Shown here one piece after another: positions 43,346 through 52,554 of a stretch of 64,000 nt of DNA (the stretch's first letter is position 1; the number at the start of each line of letters is the position of its first letter). The notes under the pieces are model-generated. The model worked only from the letters and a program-made list of their open reading frames with translations. It did not search any database and was not told the DNA's origin. The stretch covers positions 1 through 64,000 of the forward strand of contig NZ_JNZD01000015.1 in NCBI RefSeq assembly GCF_000725495.1. The letters run 5' to 3'. This DNA is from Streptomyces aureus. GTDB taxonomy: Bacteria; Actinomycetota; Actinomycetes; Streptomycetales; Streptomycetaceae. A program made the translations under genes and the position numbers.

Positions 43346-43368
43346 CGACGACGGCCTGGCCGTCGTCG
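43346..43368 (+). terminator. terminator hairpin after the AfsA-like gene
   Basis: CGACGACGGC (43346-43355) pairs with GCCGTCGTCG (43359-43368) around a three-base loop, 10 bases after the stop codon. A stable 10-bp stem. Confidence 0.7.
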
Positions 43369-43516
43369 ACCACCTGCGCGCGCACGTGGCGCTGTTGGGC
43401 ACGGGCCGGTGGGCGCACCGGTGCAATTCCGGCGTGGACCAGGATGCGCGGCCGTCGTGCGCTCAAGGGCGTCGCCCGCGATGCGCCCGGCGGCATGCCC
43501 TGGAACCAGGTGGGGA

Positions 43517-44401
43517 TCAGTCTGCGCCCTGCTGCGCGGGCGAGCCGACGTTCTGGGTGGCGGCCCAGGAGGCCAGGAGGCGTAGGCCTTCTTCGTGGGA
43601 CGAGCCGGGTTCGGCGGTGTAGATCGTGAGGGTGAGACCGGGCGCGGCGGCCATCTCGAGGCCTTCGTAGGCGAGGGTGAGGTCGCCGACGCTGTGATGG
43701 TGGAAGCGTTTGGTGCCGGTGCCGTGCCGGCGGACGTTGTGGGCGCCCCAGCGGGTGCGGAAGTCGTCGCTGCGGGTGGACAGCTCGCCGACCAGGTCGT
43801 GCAGGCCCTTGTCGTGGGGGCTGCGGCCGGCTTCGGTGCGCAGGATGGCCACGGCGATGTCGGCGGCCTGGTCCCAGTCGGGATAGAAGCGCCGTGACGC
43901 GGGGTCGAGGAACTGGAAGCGGGCCAGGTTCGCCTGGTTGCCGCGGGTGGCGTAGACGTCGTCGTAGAAGGCGCGGGCGAGCTGGTTGGTGGCGAGCAGG
44001 TCCATACGGCCGTTGCGGACGAAGGCCGGTCCGGCGGTGACGGCGTCCAGAACCCACTGCAGGCTTGGGTGCGCCTTCCACTGCGCGGCGCGGCGCCGGG
44101 GGCGTGCGAGGGCGTCGGAGCCGTCGGCGGCCTGCGCCAGGTTCAGCAGGTGGGCGCGTTCGGCGTCGTCGAGCTGGAGGGCGCGGGCGACGGCTTCGAG
44201 GACGGCGGGGGACGCACCGGCGAGGTTGCCGCGCTCCAGCTTGGCGTAGTACTCCACGCTCACATCGGCGAGCGCGGCGACCTCACTGCGGCGCAGGCCC
44301 GGCACCCGCCGGCGATTCCCGGACGGCAGGCCGGCCCGCTCGGGGCTGATCTTCGCTCGCCGCGAGGTCAGGAACTCACGGACCTCTTCCTGGTTGTCCA
44401 C
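43517..44401 (-). CDS. XRE-type regulator with MmyB-like ligand-binding domain
   Basis: 294 residues from a GTG at 44401. The N-terminal HTH is RRRVPGLRRSEVAALADVSV with YYAKLERG following, the hallmark of this group. The C-terminal half is an MmyB-like PAS-type domain (WVLDAVTAGPAFVRNGRMDL, then NQLARAFYDDVY; NVRRHGTGTKRFHHHSVGDL; YEGLEMAAAPGLTLTIYTAE), which binds a hydrophobic ligand in relatives. It is divergent from an alcohol dehydrogenase-cupin operon, which it probably controls. Confidence 0.93.
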   Translation of the reverse strand: MDNQEEVREFLTSRRAKISPERAGLPSGNRRRVPGLRRSEVAALADVSVEYYAKLERGNLAGASPAVLEAVARALQLDDAERAHLLNLAQAADGSDALARPRRRAAQWKAHPSLQWVLDAVTAGPAFVRNGRMDLLATNQLARAFYDDVYATRGNQANLARFQFLDPASRRFYPDWDQAADIAVAILRTEAGRSPHDKGLHDLVGELSTRSDDFRTRWGAHNVRRHGTGTKRFHHHSVGDLTLAYEGLEMAAAPGLTLTIYTAEPGSSHEEGLRLLASWAATQNVGSPAQQGAD

Positions 44402-44437
44402 GCCTTCGACGGTACGTCCCGCCCGCGCCCGGAGGGA

Positions 44438-44452
44438 TGTACTGGCAGTACA
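44438..44452. promoter_or_regulatory. palindrome between XRE regulator and dehydrogenase operon
   Basis: TGTACT-GGC-AGTACA, perfect 6-bp arms, in the 213-base divergent promoter region. It is the best candidate for the regulator's operator. Confidence 0.55.
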
Positions 44453-44614
44453 CCCCTTGATGGTGTCTCGCTGTCCGCGCGAGGAGCGGGTTACCTGGAT
44501 GACGTGGTGCTCATCGCCCGGTCATGACGACGGGACGGTGCACCTGGCCCTGCACTCGGCGACGACCCCGGCACCCGGGACCGCACGCCTCGGCACGCGA
44601 AGGAAGCTTCTCTC

Positions 44615-45631
44615 ATGCGCGGCGCAGTCATTCACGCCCCCGGCGACGTCCGCTTCGAGTCCCTGGACGACCCGAAGCTGCTCCACCCCACCGACGCGAT
44701 CATCCGCACGGCAGTCACCTGCGTGTGCGGCTCCGACCTGTGGCCCTACCGCGGTGCCGAACCGATCGGCGACCCGCACCCCATGGGCCACGAATACGTC
44801 GGCTTCGTCGAGGAAGTCGGATCCGAGGTCACCTCGGTGAAGCCCGGCCAGTTCGTCGTCGGCTCCTTCGCGACCTCCGACAACACGTGCGCGAACTGCC
44901 GGAACGGCTTCCAGTCCAACTGCCTCCACCGCGAGTTCATGTCCACCTGCCAGGCCGACTACGTGCGCATCCCCAACGCCCAGGGCACCCTGGTCGCCAC
45001 CGACGAGGTGCCGGGCGAGGAGTTGTGGCCGGGCCTGCTGGCCGTGTCCGACGTGATGGGCACCGGCTGGTGGGCCGCGGATGCCTCCGAGGTCACGCCC
45101 GGCTCCACCGCCGTGGTCGTGGGAGACGGCGCGGTCGGCCTGTGCGCGGTGATCGCGGCCAAGGAGATGGGCGCCGAGCGGATCATCGCCATGTCCCGGC
45201 ACGAGCCCCGGCAGAAGCTCGCCCGCCAGTTCGGCGCCACCGACATCGTCACCGAACGCGGCGAGGAAGGAGTCGAGAAGATCAAGGAGCTGACCGGCGG
45301 GATCGGCGCCGACAGCGTCCTGGAGTGCGTCGGCACCGCCCAGGCCATGAGCCAGGCCCTTCACTCCGCCCGCCCCGGAGGCAACGTCGGCTTCGTCGGC
45401 GTCCCCCACGACGTCGCGGTCGACGGCCAGGAACTGTTCTTCTCCCACGTCGGCCTGCGCGGCGGCCCCGCCCCCGTGCGCCGCTACCTGCCCGACCTGA
45501 TCGACCGCGTTCTGGCCCGCCGCATCGACCCGGGCAAGGTCTTCGACCTCACCCTGCCCCTGGACCAGGTCGCCGAGGGCTACCGGGCGATGGACGAGCG
45601 CCGCGCCATCAAGACCCTCCTCACGCCCTGA
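44615..45631 (+). CDS. zinc-dependent alcohol dehydrogenase family protein
   Basis: 338 residues, medium-chain dehydrogenase fold. Catalytic zinc ligands are Cys in TCVCGSDLWPYRG and the His-Glu of MGHEYVGFVEEVG. The structural zinc lobe is CANCRNGFQSNC with spacing of the family. The cofactor motif is VVVGDGAVGLCAVIAAKEMG. Substrate unknown; it acts on alcohols or aldehydes in the cytoplasm. It is followed 26 bases later by a cupin gene, forming an operon. Confidence 0.95.
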   Translation: MRGAVIHAPGDVRFESLDDPKLLHPTDAIIRTAVTCVCGSDLWPYRGAEPIGDPHPMGHEYVGFVEEVGSEVTSVKPGQFVVGSFATSDNTCANCRNGFQSNCLHREFMSTCQADYVRIPNAQGTLVATDEVPGEELWPGLLAVSDVMGTGWWAADASEVTPGSTAVVVGDGAVGLCAVIAAKEMGAERIIAMSRHEPRQKLARQFGATDIVTERGEEGVEKIKELTGGIGADSVLECVGTAQAMSQALHSARPGGNVGFVGVPHDVAVDGQELFFSHVGLRGGPAPVRRYLPDLIDRVLARRIDPGKVFDLTLPLDQVAEGYRAMDERRAIKTLLTP

Positions 45632-45657
45632 CCCCCGCACCGGACAAGGAGCACCTC

Positions 45658-46059
45658 GTGCAGATCACCCGCAGCTCGATCGACACCGTCAAAGGCCCGG
45701 CCGACTGGTTCACCGGCGACGTCTACATCGACCCCGTCGCCGCCGCGCCGGCCCCCTCCCGCGTCACCGCCTCCCTGGTGCACTTCATGCCCGGCGCCCG
45801 CACCCACTGGCATCGCCACCCACTGGGCCAGACCGTCTTCGTCACCGAAGGCGTCGGCCTGTGCCAACGCCGGGGCGGACCGGTGGAGGTCATCCGCCCC
45901 GGCGACCGCGTCCTGTTCGAGGCCGACGAGGAGCACTGGCACGGCGCCGCCCCGAACCGGCTCATGGTCCACCTCGCCATCAACGAGGGCGACCACGACC
46001 ACGACGTCGTGCACTGGCTGAACCCCGTGACCGACGACGAGTACACCGCCGCCCGCTGA
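45658..46059 (+). CDS. cupin-domain protein
   Basis: 133 residues from a GTG at 45658 with AAGGAG six bases upstream. Cupin motif 1 is HWHRHPLGQTVFVTEG and motif 2 is PGDRVLFEADEEHWHGA, giving three His and a Glu/Gln for metal. The form (ITRSSIDTVKGPADWFTGDV at the start) matches the group next to dehydrogenases and carboxymuconolactone decarboxylases. It could be a small dioxygenase or isomerase, partner of the upstream dehydrogenase. Confidence 0.92.
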   Translation: MQITRSSIDTVKGPADWFTGDVYIDPVAAAPAPSRVTASLVHFMPGARTHWHRHPLGQTVFVTEGVGLCQRRGGPVEVIRPGDRVLFEADEEHWHGAAPNRLMVHLAINEGDHDHDVVHWLNPVTDDEYTAAR

Positions 46060-46193
46060 CGTACGCCGCGAGCGCGGAGTCCCATGTATGGCGCCGTTCA
46101 ACGCGAGGTCAAGGAAAAGTCAATTCGGGGTGCACGGCGGCGGCGAACGGGGGTATCCGCTCGCCCATACGGACGAGCACACCGGGAGGGGTC

Positions 46194-46739
46194 GTGGCGG
46201 ACAGCGGGGTTGCGGACGCGAGACCGGCGGCGAGGCAGGGGAAGGGCGCTGAACAGGCACAGCGGGAGGAGTCCGAGGCCGAGCGGGCCGACCGGCGGTG
46301 GAACGAGCTGATGCAGGAGATCCGGGTCGCGCAGACCGGCGTCCAGATCCTCTTCGGTTTCCTGCTGAGCGTGGCGTTCACCCCGGCTTTCGGGCACCTG
46401 TCGCACGCGGACCGGTTCATCTACATCACGACGGTCGTCCTGGGCGCGACGGCGACCGGCGCCCTCATCGCGCCCGTCCCGTTCCACCGGCTGATCTCCG
46501 GCCGCAGCATCAAGGCGCAGGCGGTGCGCTGGGCGGCGCGGCTCATCTTCATCGGGCTGGCGCTGCTGGTCGCCACGCTCACCTCCGCCCTGTTCCTGAT
46601 CCTCAGGGTGGCCACGCACGACGGCTTCGTACCCTGGCTGGTGGGCACGGTGGTGGCCTGGTACCTCGCGTGCTGGGTCGCGCTGCCGCTGTGGGCACGG
46701 CACCGGTACACGACGGTGGCGGAGGAGCCCGCCGGCTGA
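46194..46739 (+). CDS. DUF6328 family membrane protein
   Basis: 181 residues from a GTG at 46194 (GGGAGGGG upstream). The charged N-terminus is followed by the conserved WNELMQEIRVAQTGVQILFG and four membrane helices: FLLSVAFTPAF, YITTVVLGATATGALIAPV, LIFIGLALLVATLTSALFLI, WLVGTVVAWYLACWVALPLW. These match the DUF6328 family of four-helix membrane proteins, function unknown. It probably ends the cluster on this strand. Confidence 0.88.
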   Translation: MADSGVADARPAARQGKGAEQAQREESEAERADRRWNELMQEIRVAQTGVQILFGFLLSVAFTPAFGHLSHADRFIYITTVVLGATATGALIAPVPFHRLISGRSIKAQAVRWAARLIFIGLALLVATLTSALFLILRVATHDGFVPWLVGTVVAWYLACWVALPLWARHRYTTVAEEPAG

Positions 46740-46864
46740 CGGAAGCCGGCCGCTGCCGACGGCCCGTCGTCATGTGACGCGGGCCGGCTCTGCCGGCAGG
46801 CACATCCCGGTCGTACCCGGCTGTCGGACGGATGGTCGGGCGGGTACGGCCGGCTCCAGCGCCG

Positions 46865-48628
46865 TCAGTTTCCGCTCGGCTCTCCATGACTGCGTACGAT
46901 TTCCTTCACCTTGGCCAGGGCGAATCCCCAGCCCTGTTCGACGGTCGGTTTGGCCGGTACGGCGATCTCGTCGGGGTTGGTGAGCACGTCGAGCAGTGCC
47001 GGCCCCGGGCTGTCGAAGGCGCGTCGGACGGCGTCGTCCACATCGGCGGGATCCGTCACGCGGATGCCGGTGATGCCCATGGCCTCGGCGACGGCGGCGA
47101 AGTCGGGGTTGTCGAGCACCGTACCGAACTCGGGCAGGCCGGCCTGCTCCTGCTCGAGCTTCACCATGCCCAGCCGGCGGTTGTCGAACACGACGAGTTT
47201 GACGGGGAGCCGGTACGTCTTCAGGGTCATGAGGTCGCCGAGGAGCATGCTCAGTCCGCCGTCGCCGCAGAAGGCGACGACCTGTCGCTCGCGGTCCAGG
47301 GCCTGGGCGCCCAGGGCCTGGGGCATGGCGTTGGCCATCGAACCCAGGTTGTAGGAGCCGATGAGGCGCCGCTCGCCGCGCATCTCGACGAACCGTGAGA
47401 GCCACACCGTGGCCATGCCCGTGTCCGAGGTGAAGACGGCGTCGTCCGCAGCGGCGCGGTCGACGGCCGCGGCCAGCACCTCCGGGCGGATGTCGTGGTC
47501 ACGGTTGTCCAGCGCGGAGCGGATGCGGCCCACCACACCCTTGTCGTGCGAGGGGTCGGCGAGCCGGGCCTGACCGGCGCGCCACTTCTCGAAGCGTTCG
47601 CGCGCCTTCTCCAGATGCGAGCGGTCGCGTGCGCCGCCGGACCCGGCGGGCGGGGCGGTGAGACGGGCGAGGAGGTCGCGTACGGTGGCGCCGGTGTCCC
47701 CTACCAGTCCCACCTCGACCGGCACCCGGCGTCCGATGTGGGTCGCCTCGGTGTCCACCTGGATCACGGTCCGGCCGTCGGGATACCAGTCCCGGTAGGG
47801 GAAGTCCGTGCCGAGGAGCAGCAGGGTGTCCGCGTCCTGTAGGGCCTCGGCCGCGGCGGGATTGCCGATCAGACCGGTCTGCCCGACCTGGAAGGGATTG
47901 GTGTCGCCCTCGAAACCGGCCTTGGCCTTCAGGGTGAGCACCATGGGCGCGGCCAGTCGGTCGGCGAGGGTGAGAACGTCCTGCCGGGCGGCCCGGGCCC
48001 CTGCCCCGACGAGCAGAGTGACGCGTTCGGACCGGTCGAGGATGTCCGCCGCGCGGCGGACGGCGGACTCCTCCGGGCGGCTCACCGGGGCGTTCAGGGA
48101 GAACCGGGCCGGCCGGTCGGCGGTCAGGTCACGCTCGCCCAGGTCGCCGGGCACGGTGAGGACGGCGACGCCCTTGCGGCCCAGCGCGTGGCGCACCGCC
48201 GTCTCCAGCATCTGCGGCAGTTGGTCGGGCGAGGTGACGGTCGCGCGGAAGACGGCCACGTCGCTGAACAGGGCGTCGTTGTCGACCTCCTGGAAATAGT
48301 CGCTGCCGAGTTCGGCGAGGGGCACCTGGCCGGCTATGGCCAGCACCGGGGTGTGGCTCTTGGCCGCGTCGTACAGCCCGTTGAGGAGGTGTACGGAGCC
48401 GGGGCCGACGGTGCCCATGCACACGCCGAGGGTGTCGGTGAGCTGCGACTGGGCGCTCGCGGCGAAGGCCGCCGCCTCCTCGTGCCGGCAGCCCACCCAC
48501 TCCAGGCCGTCGGTGGTGCGGATCGCGTCCGTCAGCGGGTTGAGAGCGTCTCCCACGACGCCGAACACCTGGCGCACGCCCAGTTCGCTCAGGGCGTCGA
48601 CGATGACTCGGGCAACGGTACGGGGCAC
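46865..48628 (-). CDS. thiamine-pyrophosphate enzyme, PoxB-like (pyruvate dehydrogenase/oxidase type)
   Basis: 587 residues. The GTG at 48628 has AGGAGG six bases upstream; the site lies in the first codons of an in-frame ATG at 48646. Three domains: PYR with catalytic Glu in CRHEEAAAFAA, a central FAD/Rossmann-like domain (VTLLVGAGARAARQDVLTLA), and PP with the TPP motif GDGGLSMLLGDLMTLKTYRL ending in VVFDN. Relatives are pyruvate oxidase PoxB, acetolactate synthase and indolepyruvate decarboxylase; the length and family feel favour PoxB. Coupled to the upstream glutamate synthase-like gene (stop at 48643). Confidence 0.92.
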   Translation of the reverse strand: MPRTVARVIVDALSELGVRQVFGVVGDALNPLTDAIRTTDGLEWVGCRHEEAAAFAASAQSQLTDTLGVCMGTVGPGSVHLLNGLYDAAKSHTPVLAIAGQVPLAELGSDYFQEVDNDALFSDVAVFRATVTSPDQLPQMLETAVRHALGRKGVAVLTVPGDLGERDLTADRPARFSLNAPVSRPEESAVRRAADILDRSERVTLLVGAGARAARQDVLTLADRLAAPMVLTLKAKAGFEGDTNPFQVGQTGLIGNPAAAEALQDADTLLLLGTDFPYRDWYPDGRTVIQVDTEATHIGRRVPVEVGLVGDTGATVRDLLARLTAPPAGSGGARDRSHLEKARERFEKWRAGQARLADPSHDKGVVGRIRSALDNRDHDIRPEVLAAAVDRAAADDAVFTSDTGMATVWLSRFVEMRGERRLIGSYNLGSMANAMPQALGAQALDRERQVVAFCGDGGLSMLLGDLMTLKTYRLPVKLVVFDNRRLGMVKLEQEQAGLPEFGTVLDNPDFAAVAEAMGITGIRVTDPADVDDAVRRAFDSPGPALLDVLTNPDEIAVPAKPTVEQGWGFALAKVKEIVRSHGEPSGN

Positions 48629-48642
48629 GAAGATCCTCCTGG

Positions 48643-50226
48643 TCATACGGTGAAACGGTCGGGGTCGGCGGCCTTCCAGTCGGCCGCCCAGGCAGCCGGC
48701 GGCCCGGCGAGCAGCTGCCCTGGTTCGAGCCACTCGTACAGCTCCTCGTAGGAGCGTTCGGTGACGGGGTCGATGCGCCGGTGGAGCATGTGGGGGCGTA
48801 GCTCGGCGGGGTCGGTGACGCCCATGGACGCCATGATCTGCAGTGCGCCGGCCACGGTCGCCTCCTGGAAGCGCTGCACCCGGGGCGTCTTGTCCCGCAC
48901 GTCCAGGGCGCGGGCCCGGCGCGAGTCCTGGGTGGTGACGCCGGTGGGGCAGGTGTTGGTGTGGCACCGCTGCGCCTGGATGCATCCGACGGCGAACATC
49001 ATGGCCCGCGCCGCGTTGCCGTAGTCGGCGCCCTGCACCAGGCGTTTGACGAGGTCGCTACCGGTGGCGATCTTGCCGCTCGCCCCGATCTTGATCCGGT
49101 CGCGCAGGCCCGTGCCGACAAGGGCGTTGTGCACGGTGAGGAGGCCTTCGGTGAGAGGCGTGCCGACATGGTCGGCGAACTCCAGCGGGGCCGCGCCCGT
49201 TCCGCCCTCGGCGCCGTCCACCACGATGAAGTCGGGCGTCGTGCCTTCCTCCAGCATGGCCTTGCACACGGCCAGGAACTGCCGCCGGGAGCCCACGCAC
49301 AGCTTGAACCCGGCAGGCTTGCCGCCGGACAGCTCCCGCATGCGGGCGATGAAGCGGACGAGTTCGCGCGGGGTGGAGAACACCCGGTGGTACGGCGGGG
49401 AGACGACGGTGCGTCCCTCGGGCACGTCCCGGACCCGGGCGATCTCGGCGTTCACCTTGGCTCCCGGCAACACACCGCCGATACCGGGCTTGGCACCCTG
49501 CGAGAGCTTCAGCGACACGCATTTGACGTGGTCGTGCGCGGCCTTGTCGGCGAACTCGGCCGGGTCGAAGTCGCCGTCCGGGGTCCGGCAGCCGAAGTAC
49601 CCGGTGCCGACCTCCCACACGAGGTCGCCCCCCGGCCGCAGATGGTACTCCGACAGCCCGCCCTCGCCGGTGTCCTGGGCGAAACCGCCCGCCGCGGCAC
49701 CGCCGTTGAGGGCCAGGACCGCGTTGGCCGACAGGGAGCCGAAGCTCATGGCCGACACGTTGAGCAGGGCCATGTCGTAGGGCCGCGTGCAGTCCGGGCC
49801 GCCGATCCGTACGCGGGGCGGGGACTTGGGCACCGGGCGGGGAGCCATGGACGGAATCAGGAACTCGTACCCGGTCTCGTACACGTCCCGTTCGGTGCCG
49901 TACGGCTCCTCGGCCTCGGTGCCCTTGGCGCGTTCGTAGACGATGCTGCGCACGTCCCGGTCGAAGGGGCGGCCGTCGTAGTTCCGCTCGATGAAGTACT
50001 GCTGCAGCTCCGGGCGGATGGCCTCCATCAGGAAGCGGGCGTGGCCGAGGACGGGATAGTTGCGCAACACCGAATGCCTGCGTTGCAACAGGTCCGCGGT
50101 GCCCAGCAGACCCAGCAGGACGAAAGGCACTGCGGCGAACAGCCACCAGGGCGAGAGGAGACCTGATGCCAGGGAGGCCAGAACGCCTGCGAAGAGGGTC
50201 AGGGCGACGATTGCTATGCGTGTCAC
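48643..50226 (-). CDS. FMN-binding glutamate synthase family protein, membrane-anchored
   Basis: 527 residues from tandem GTG codons (50226 or 50229). Two N-terminal membrane helices (IAIVALTLFAGVLASLASGL and LFAAVPFVLLGLLGTADLL) precede the alpha-subunit-like FMN domain of glutamate synthase. FMN and substrate loops: ALLNVSAMSFGSLSANAVLA, DGAEGGTGAAPLEFADHVG, KIGASGKIATG. A Cys cluster (CIQAQRCHTNTCPTGV) matches the family's Fe-S site. The amidotransferase domain is absent, so it is not a classical GltB. The ammonia donor and product are unknown. Confidence 0.92.
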   Translation of the reverse strand: MTRIAIVALTLFAGVLASLASGLLSPWWLFAAVPFVLLGLLGTADLLQRRHSVLRNYPVLGHARFLMEAIRPELQQYFIERNYDGRPFDRDVRSIVYERAKGTEAEEPYGTERDVYETGYEFLIPSMAPRPVPKSPPRVRIGGPDCTRPYDMALLNVSAMSFGSLSANAVLALNGGAAAGGFAQDTGEGGLSEYHLRPGGDLVWEVGTGYFGCRTPDGDFDPAEFADKAAHDHVKCVSLKLSQGAKPGIGGVLPGAKVNAEIARVRDVPEGRTVVSPPYHRVFSTPRELVRFIARMRELSGGKPAGFKLCVGSRRQFLAVCKAMLEEGTTPDFIVVDGAEGGTGAAPLEFADHVGTPLTEGLLTVHNALVGTGLRDRIKIGASGKIATGSDLVKRLVQGADYGNAARAMMFAVGCIQAQRCHTNTCPTGVTTQDSRRARALDVRDKTPRVQRFQEATVAGALQIMASMGVTDPAELRPHMLHRRIDPVTERSYEELYEWLEPGQLLAGPPAAWAADWKAADPDRFTV

Positions 50227-50489
50227 CACCTGCTCATTGCCATGTCCTCGCTCCTCAGTCCTGCGGGCCGCGTCAAGAACCTGCCAAGCGCCGAGCGACG
50301 GTGCCGGTCCGGCAGGCGTGCTCGACCGCGGATGCCGCCCAGGTCGGCGTGGGCGGGCGTGCCGTCTCCAGGTCCGGGAACGGAGGCCGCCGCAGGGCTG
50401 TTCGGAGCAGTAGGCGCGTGGGTCGCACGCTCGGGGGTACCGGATCCACCGGAAGATCCAGGAAGGACCGTCGGCTGGAAGGACTCCCC

Positions 50490-52094
50490 GTGGAACTCGC
50501 CGACTGGCTGCTCACCCCCGCTCAGCGGGGGAATCCCGCGTCGCGGGTGGACTGCCGTCATGCCGACGGTGGGGCGTGGTCCACGGGCAACGACGTCCGC
50601 CCCCTGGTACACGGAGCGGTGTACTTCGCCGAGCTGCTCGCGGCCGTGCGGGCGCAGCGGGCCGGCGACCTGTTGATGTTCACGGACTGGCGGGGTGACC
50701 CTGACGAGCGGCTGGACGGCCCGGGGAGCGCCATCGGTGACGTGTTGTGCGACGCCGCACGCCGCGGTGTCGTCGTGAAGGGGCTGGTGTGGCGCTCGCA
50801 CCTGGACCGGTTCCAGTTCAGTGAACAGGAGAACTACCACCTGGGTGAGGAGATCGAGGAGGCGGGAGGGGAGTGCCTGCTCGACATGCGGGTGCGGCCG
50901 GGTGGCTCGCACCATCAGAAGTTCGTGGTGCTGCGCCACCCGGGTCGCCCCGAGCGGGACGTCGCCTTCGTCGGCGGTATCGATCTGTGCCACAGCCGTC
51001 GGGACGACGCCGCTCATCAGGGTGACCCGCAGGCGCAGCGCATCGCCGACGCCTACGGTTCCCGTCCTCCCTGGCACGACATCCAGCTGGCGGTGCGCGG
51101 GCCCGCCGTCGGCGATGTCGAGGCCACCTTCCGTGAGCGGTGGACGGACCCGGCTCCGCTCAGTCGCAGTCCGCGCAGCCGGCTGCGGGCGGCACTGAGG
51201 GGCGAGGACACACAGGCGGATCCGCTCCCGGCGCAGCAACCCGACCCGGACCCCCGCGGCTCCCAGGTGGTCCAAGTCCTGCGCACCTACCCGAACCGCC
51301 TGAAGGGTTATCCGTTCGCTCCCGACGGCGAACGCAGCATCGCCCGCGCCTACATGAAGTCCCTGCGGCGGGCACGCCGGCTGATCTACCTGGAGGACCA
51401 GTACTTGTGGTCGGAGAGTGCCCTCCGGCCGTTCGCCCGGGCTCTCGGGGATCATCCGGACCTGCGGATGATCGCCGTCCTTCCGCCACTGCCGGACCAG
51501 CAAGGGCGGATCAGCACACCGATGAATCTGCTGGGCCGCATCCGCGCCCTGGAAGTCCTGCGGCGGGCCGGCGGTGACCGGGTGGCCGTCTACAGCCTGG
51601 AGAATCACGCCGGGACGCCCGTATACGTCCATGCCAAAGTCTGTGTCATCGACGACGTCTGGGCGGCGGTCGGTTCCGACAACGTCAACCGGCGCTCCTG
51701 GACGCACGATTCGGAGCTCGGCTGCGCTGTCCTCGACGAGACCCGTGACCTCCGTGAACCGTCGGACCCCGGGGGTCTGGGGGACGGCGCCCGCGTCTTC
51801 GCGCGCGAGCTGCGGTTGTCGTTGAATCTCGAACACCTTGACCGGAAAGGGGACGAGGAGGCGGCCGCACTCTGCGACCCGGGCCGCGCCTTCGCGGCCT
51901 ACGCCGAAACGGCCGCCGCACTGGACGCCTGGCACGACGGCGGCCGTCACGGTCCGCGCCCGCCGGGACGGCTGCGCACCTATCACCCGCCGCATCTGTC
52001 CCGCCTCACGCGGGCCCTGACCGACCCCCTCTACCGGGTCGTCGTCGATCCCGACGGGCGCCCGCTCTCCCTGCGACGGCGGGGCGCCTACTGA
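50490..52094 (+). CDS. phospholipase D-like protein with two HKD motifs
   Basis: 534 residues from a GTG at 50490 (AAGGA upstream); an earlier in-frame start at 50166 reads through Arg-rich non-protein sequence. The first HKD motif is HHQKFVVLRH with the FVGGIDLCHSRRD loop. The second is HAKVCVIDD with VGSDNVNRRSW. The two halves are typical of the phospholipase D/cardiolipin synthase superfamily. The N-terminal part (DLLMFTDWRGDPDERLDG) is family-like. No signal peptide, so the protein acts inside or at the membrane. It is divergent from the glutamate-synthase-like gene. Confidence 0.92.
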   Translation: MELADWLLTPAQRGNPASRVDCRHADGGAWSTGNDVRPLVHGAVYFAELLAAVRAQRAGDLLMFTDWRGDPDERLDGPGSAIGDVLCDAARRGVVVKGLVWRSHLDRFQFSEQENYHLGEEIEEAGGECLLDMRVRPGGSHHQKFVVLRHPGRPERDVAFVGGIDLCHSRRDDAAHQGDPQAQRIADAYGSRPPWHDIQLAVRGPAVGDVEATFRERWTDPAPLSRSPRSRLRAALRGEDTQADPLPAQQPDPDPRGSQVVQVLRTYPNRLKGYPFAPDGERSIARAYMKSLRRARRLIYLEDQYLWSESALRPFARALGDHPDLRMIAVLPPLPDQQGRISTPMNLLGRIRALEVLRRAGGDRVAVYSLENHAGTPVYVHAKVCVIDDVWAAVGSDNVNRRSWTHDSELGCAVLDETRDLREPSDPGGLGDGARVFARELRLSLNLEHLDRKGDEEAAALCDPGRAFAAYAETAAALDAWHDGGRHGPRPPGRLRTYHPPHLSRLTRALTDPLYRVVVDPDGRPLSLRRRGAY

Positions 52095-52131
52095 CGGAAA
52101 ACCTGGGCCCCGTGTCAGTCGACCGCTTCAC

Positions 52132-52145
52132 TGGTAGCGCTTCCA
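52132..52145. promoter_or_regulatory. CebR-type box 1
   Basis: TGGTAGCGCTTCCA, near match to TGGGAGCGCTCCCA. It lies 38 bases after the phospholipase D-like stop and about 410 bases before the GH16 start. Confidence 0.6.
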
Positions 52146-52513
52146 TGATCCCCAGGGGCAAGTGGACACCGGTGCGCGTTCCGGTCCTGTCGTGGTGCTG
52201 GAGTGTATGAGCATCCGCCTGCCTCGCGCGGTCCGCCTGGCTTCAAATTTCGAATGCAAGTCAAGATGGGTCCCCCTCAGTCGATGCACTGCTCGACTCG
52301 TGGGCGCGCTGCACAAGAGACGCCCTTGAGCTGGCCATTTGAGCCAATGATCTCGCGTTGCGGGGTGCTGGGCGAGCCCGGGAGGGCAGACCGCTGTTCA
52401 ACAAATGAAGCCTGGAGTGTTGACACGGCGTTACGGCGGTGTCATGTTCACGGTCATCGGCGTGGTGGTTGAGCGCGTTCGATCCACTGGTGCCGTCAGC
52501 TTCCGGATAGAGC

Positions 52514-52527
52514 TGGAAGCGCTACCA
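52514..52527. promoter_or_regulatory. CebR-type box 2, at the GH16 promoter
   Basis: TGGAAGCGCTACCA, 28 bases before the GH16 GTG. Its placement fits repression of GH16 in the absence of cello- or gluco-oligosaccharides. Confidence 0.7.
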
Positions 52528-52554
52528 ATTCTGGTGCTGAGCAAAGGAGCTCTC

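Larger units (their letters stand above)
52095..52554. other. regulatory region upstream of the GH16 gene
   Basis: 460 bases with two CebR-type boxes and a -35-like TTGACA at 52420-52425. No gene recognised between them. Confidence 0.5.

Noticed and set aside
48629..48985. Upstream extension of the PoxB-like frame
   Set aside because: Overlaps the glutamate-synthase-like gene in another frame; the GTG at 48628 has an AGGAGG site.
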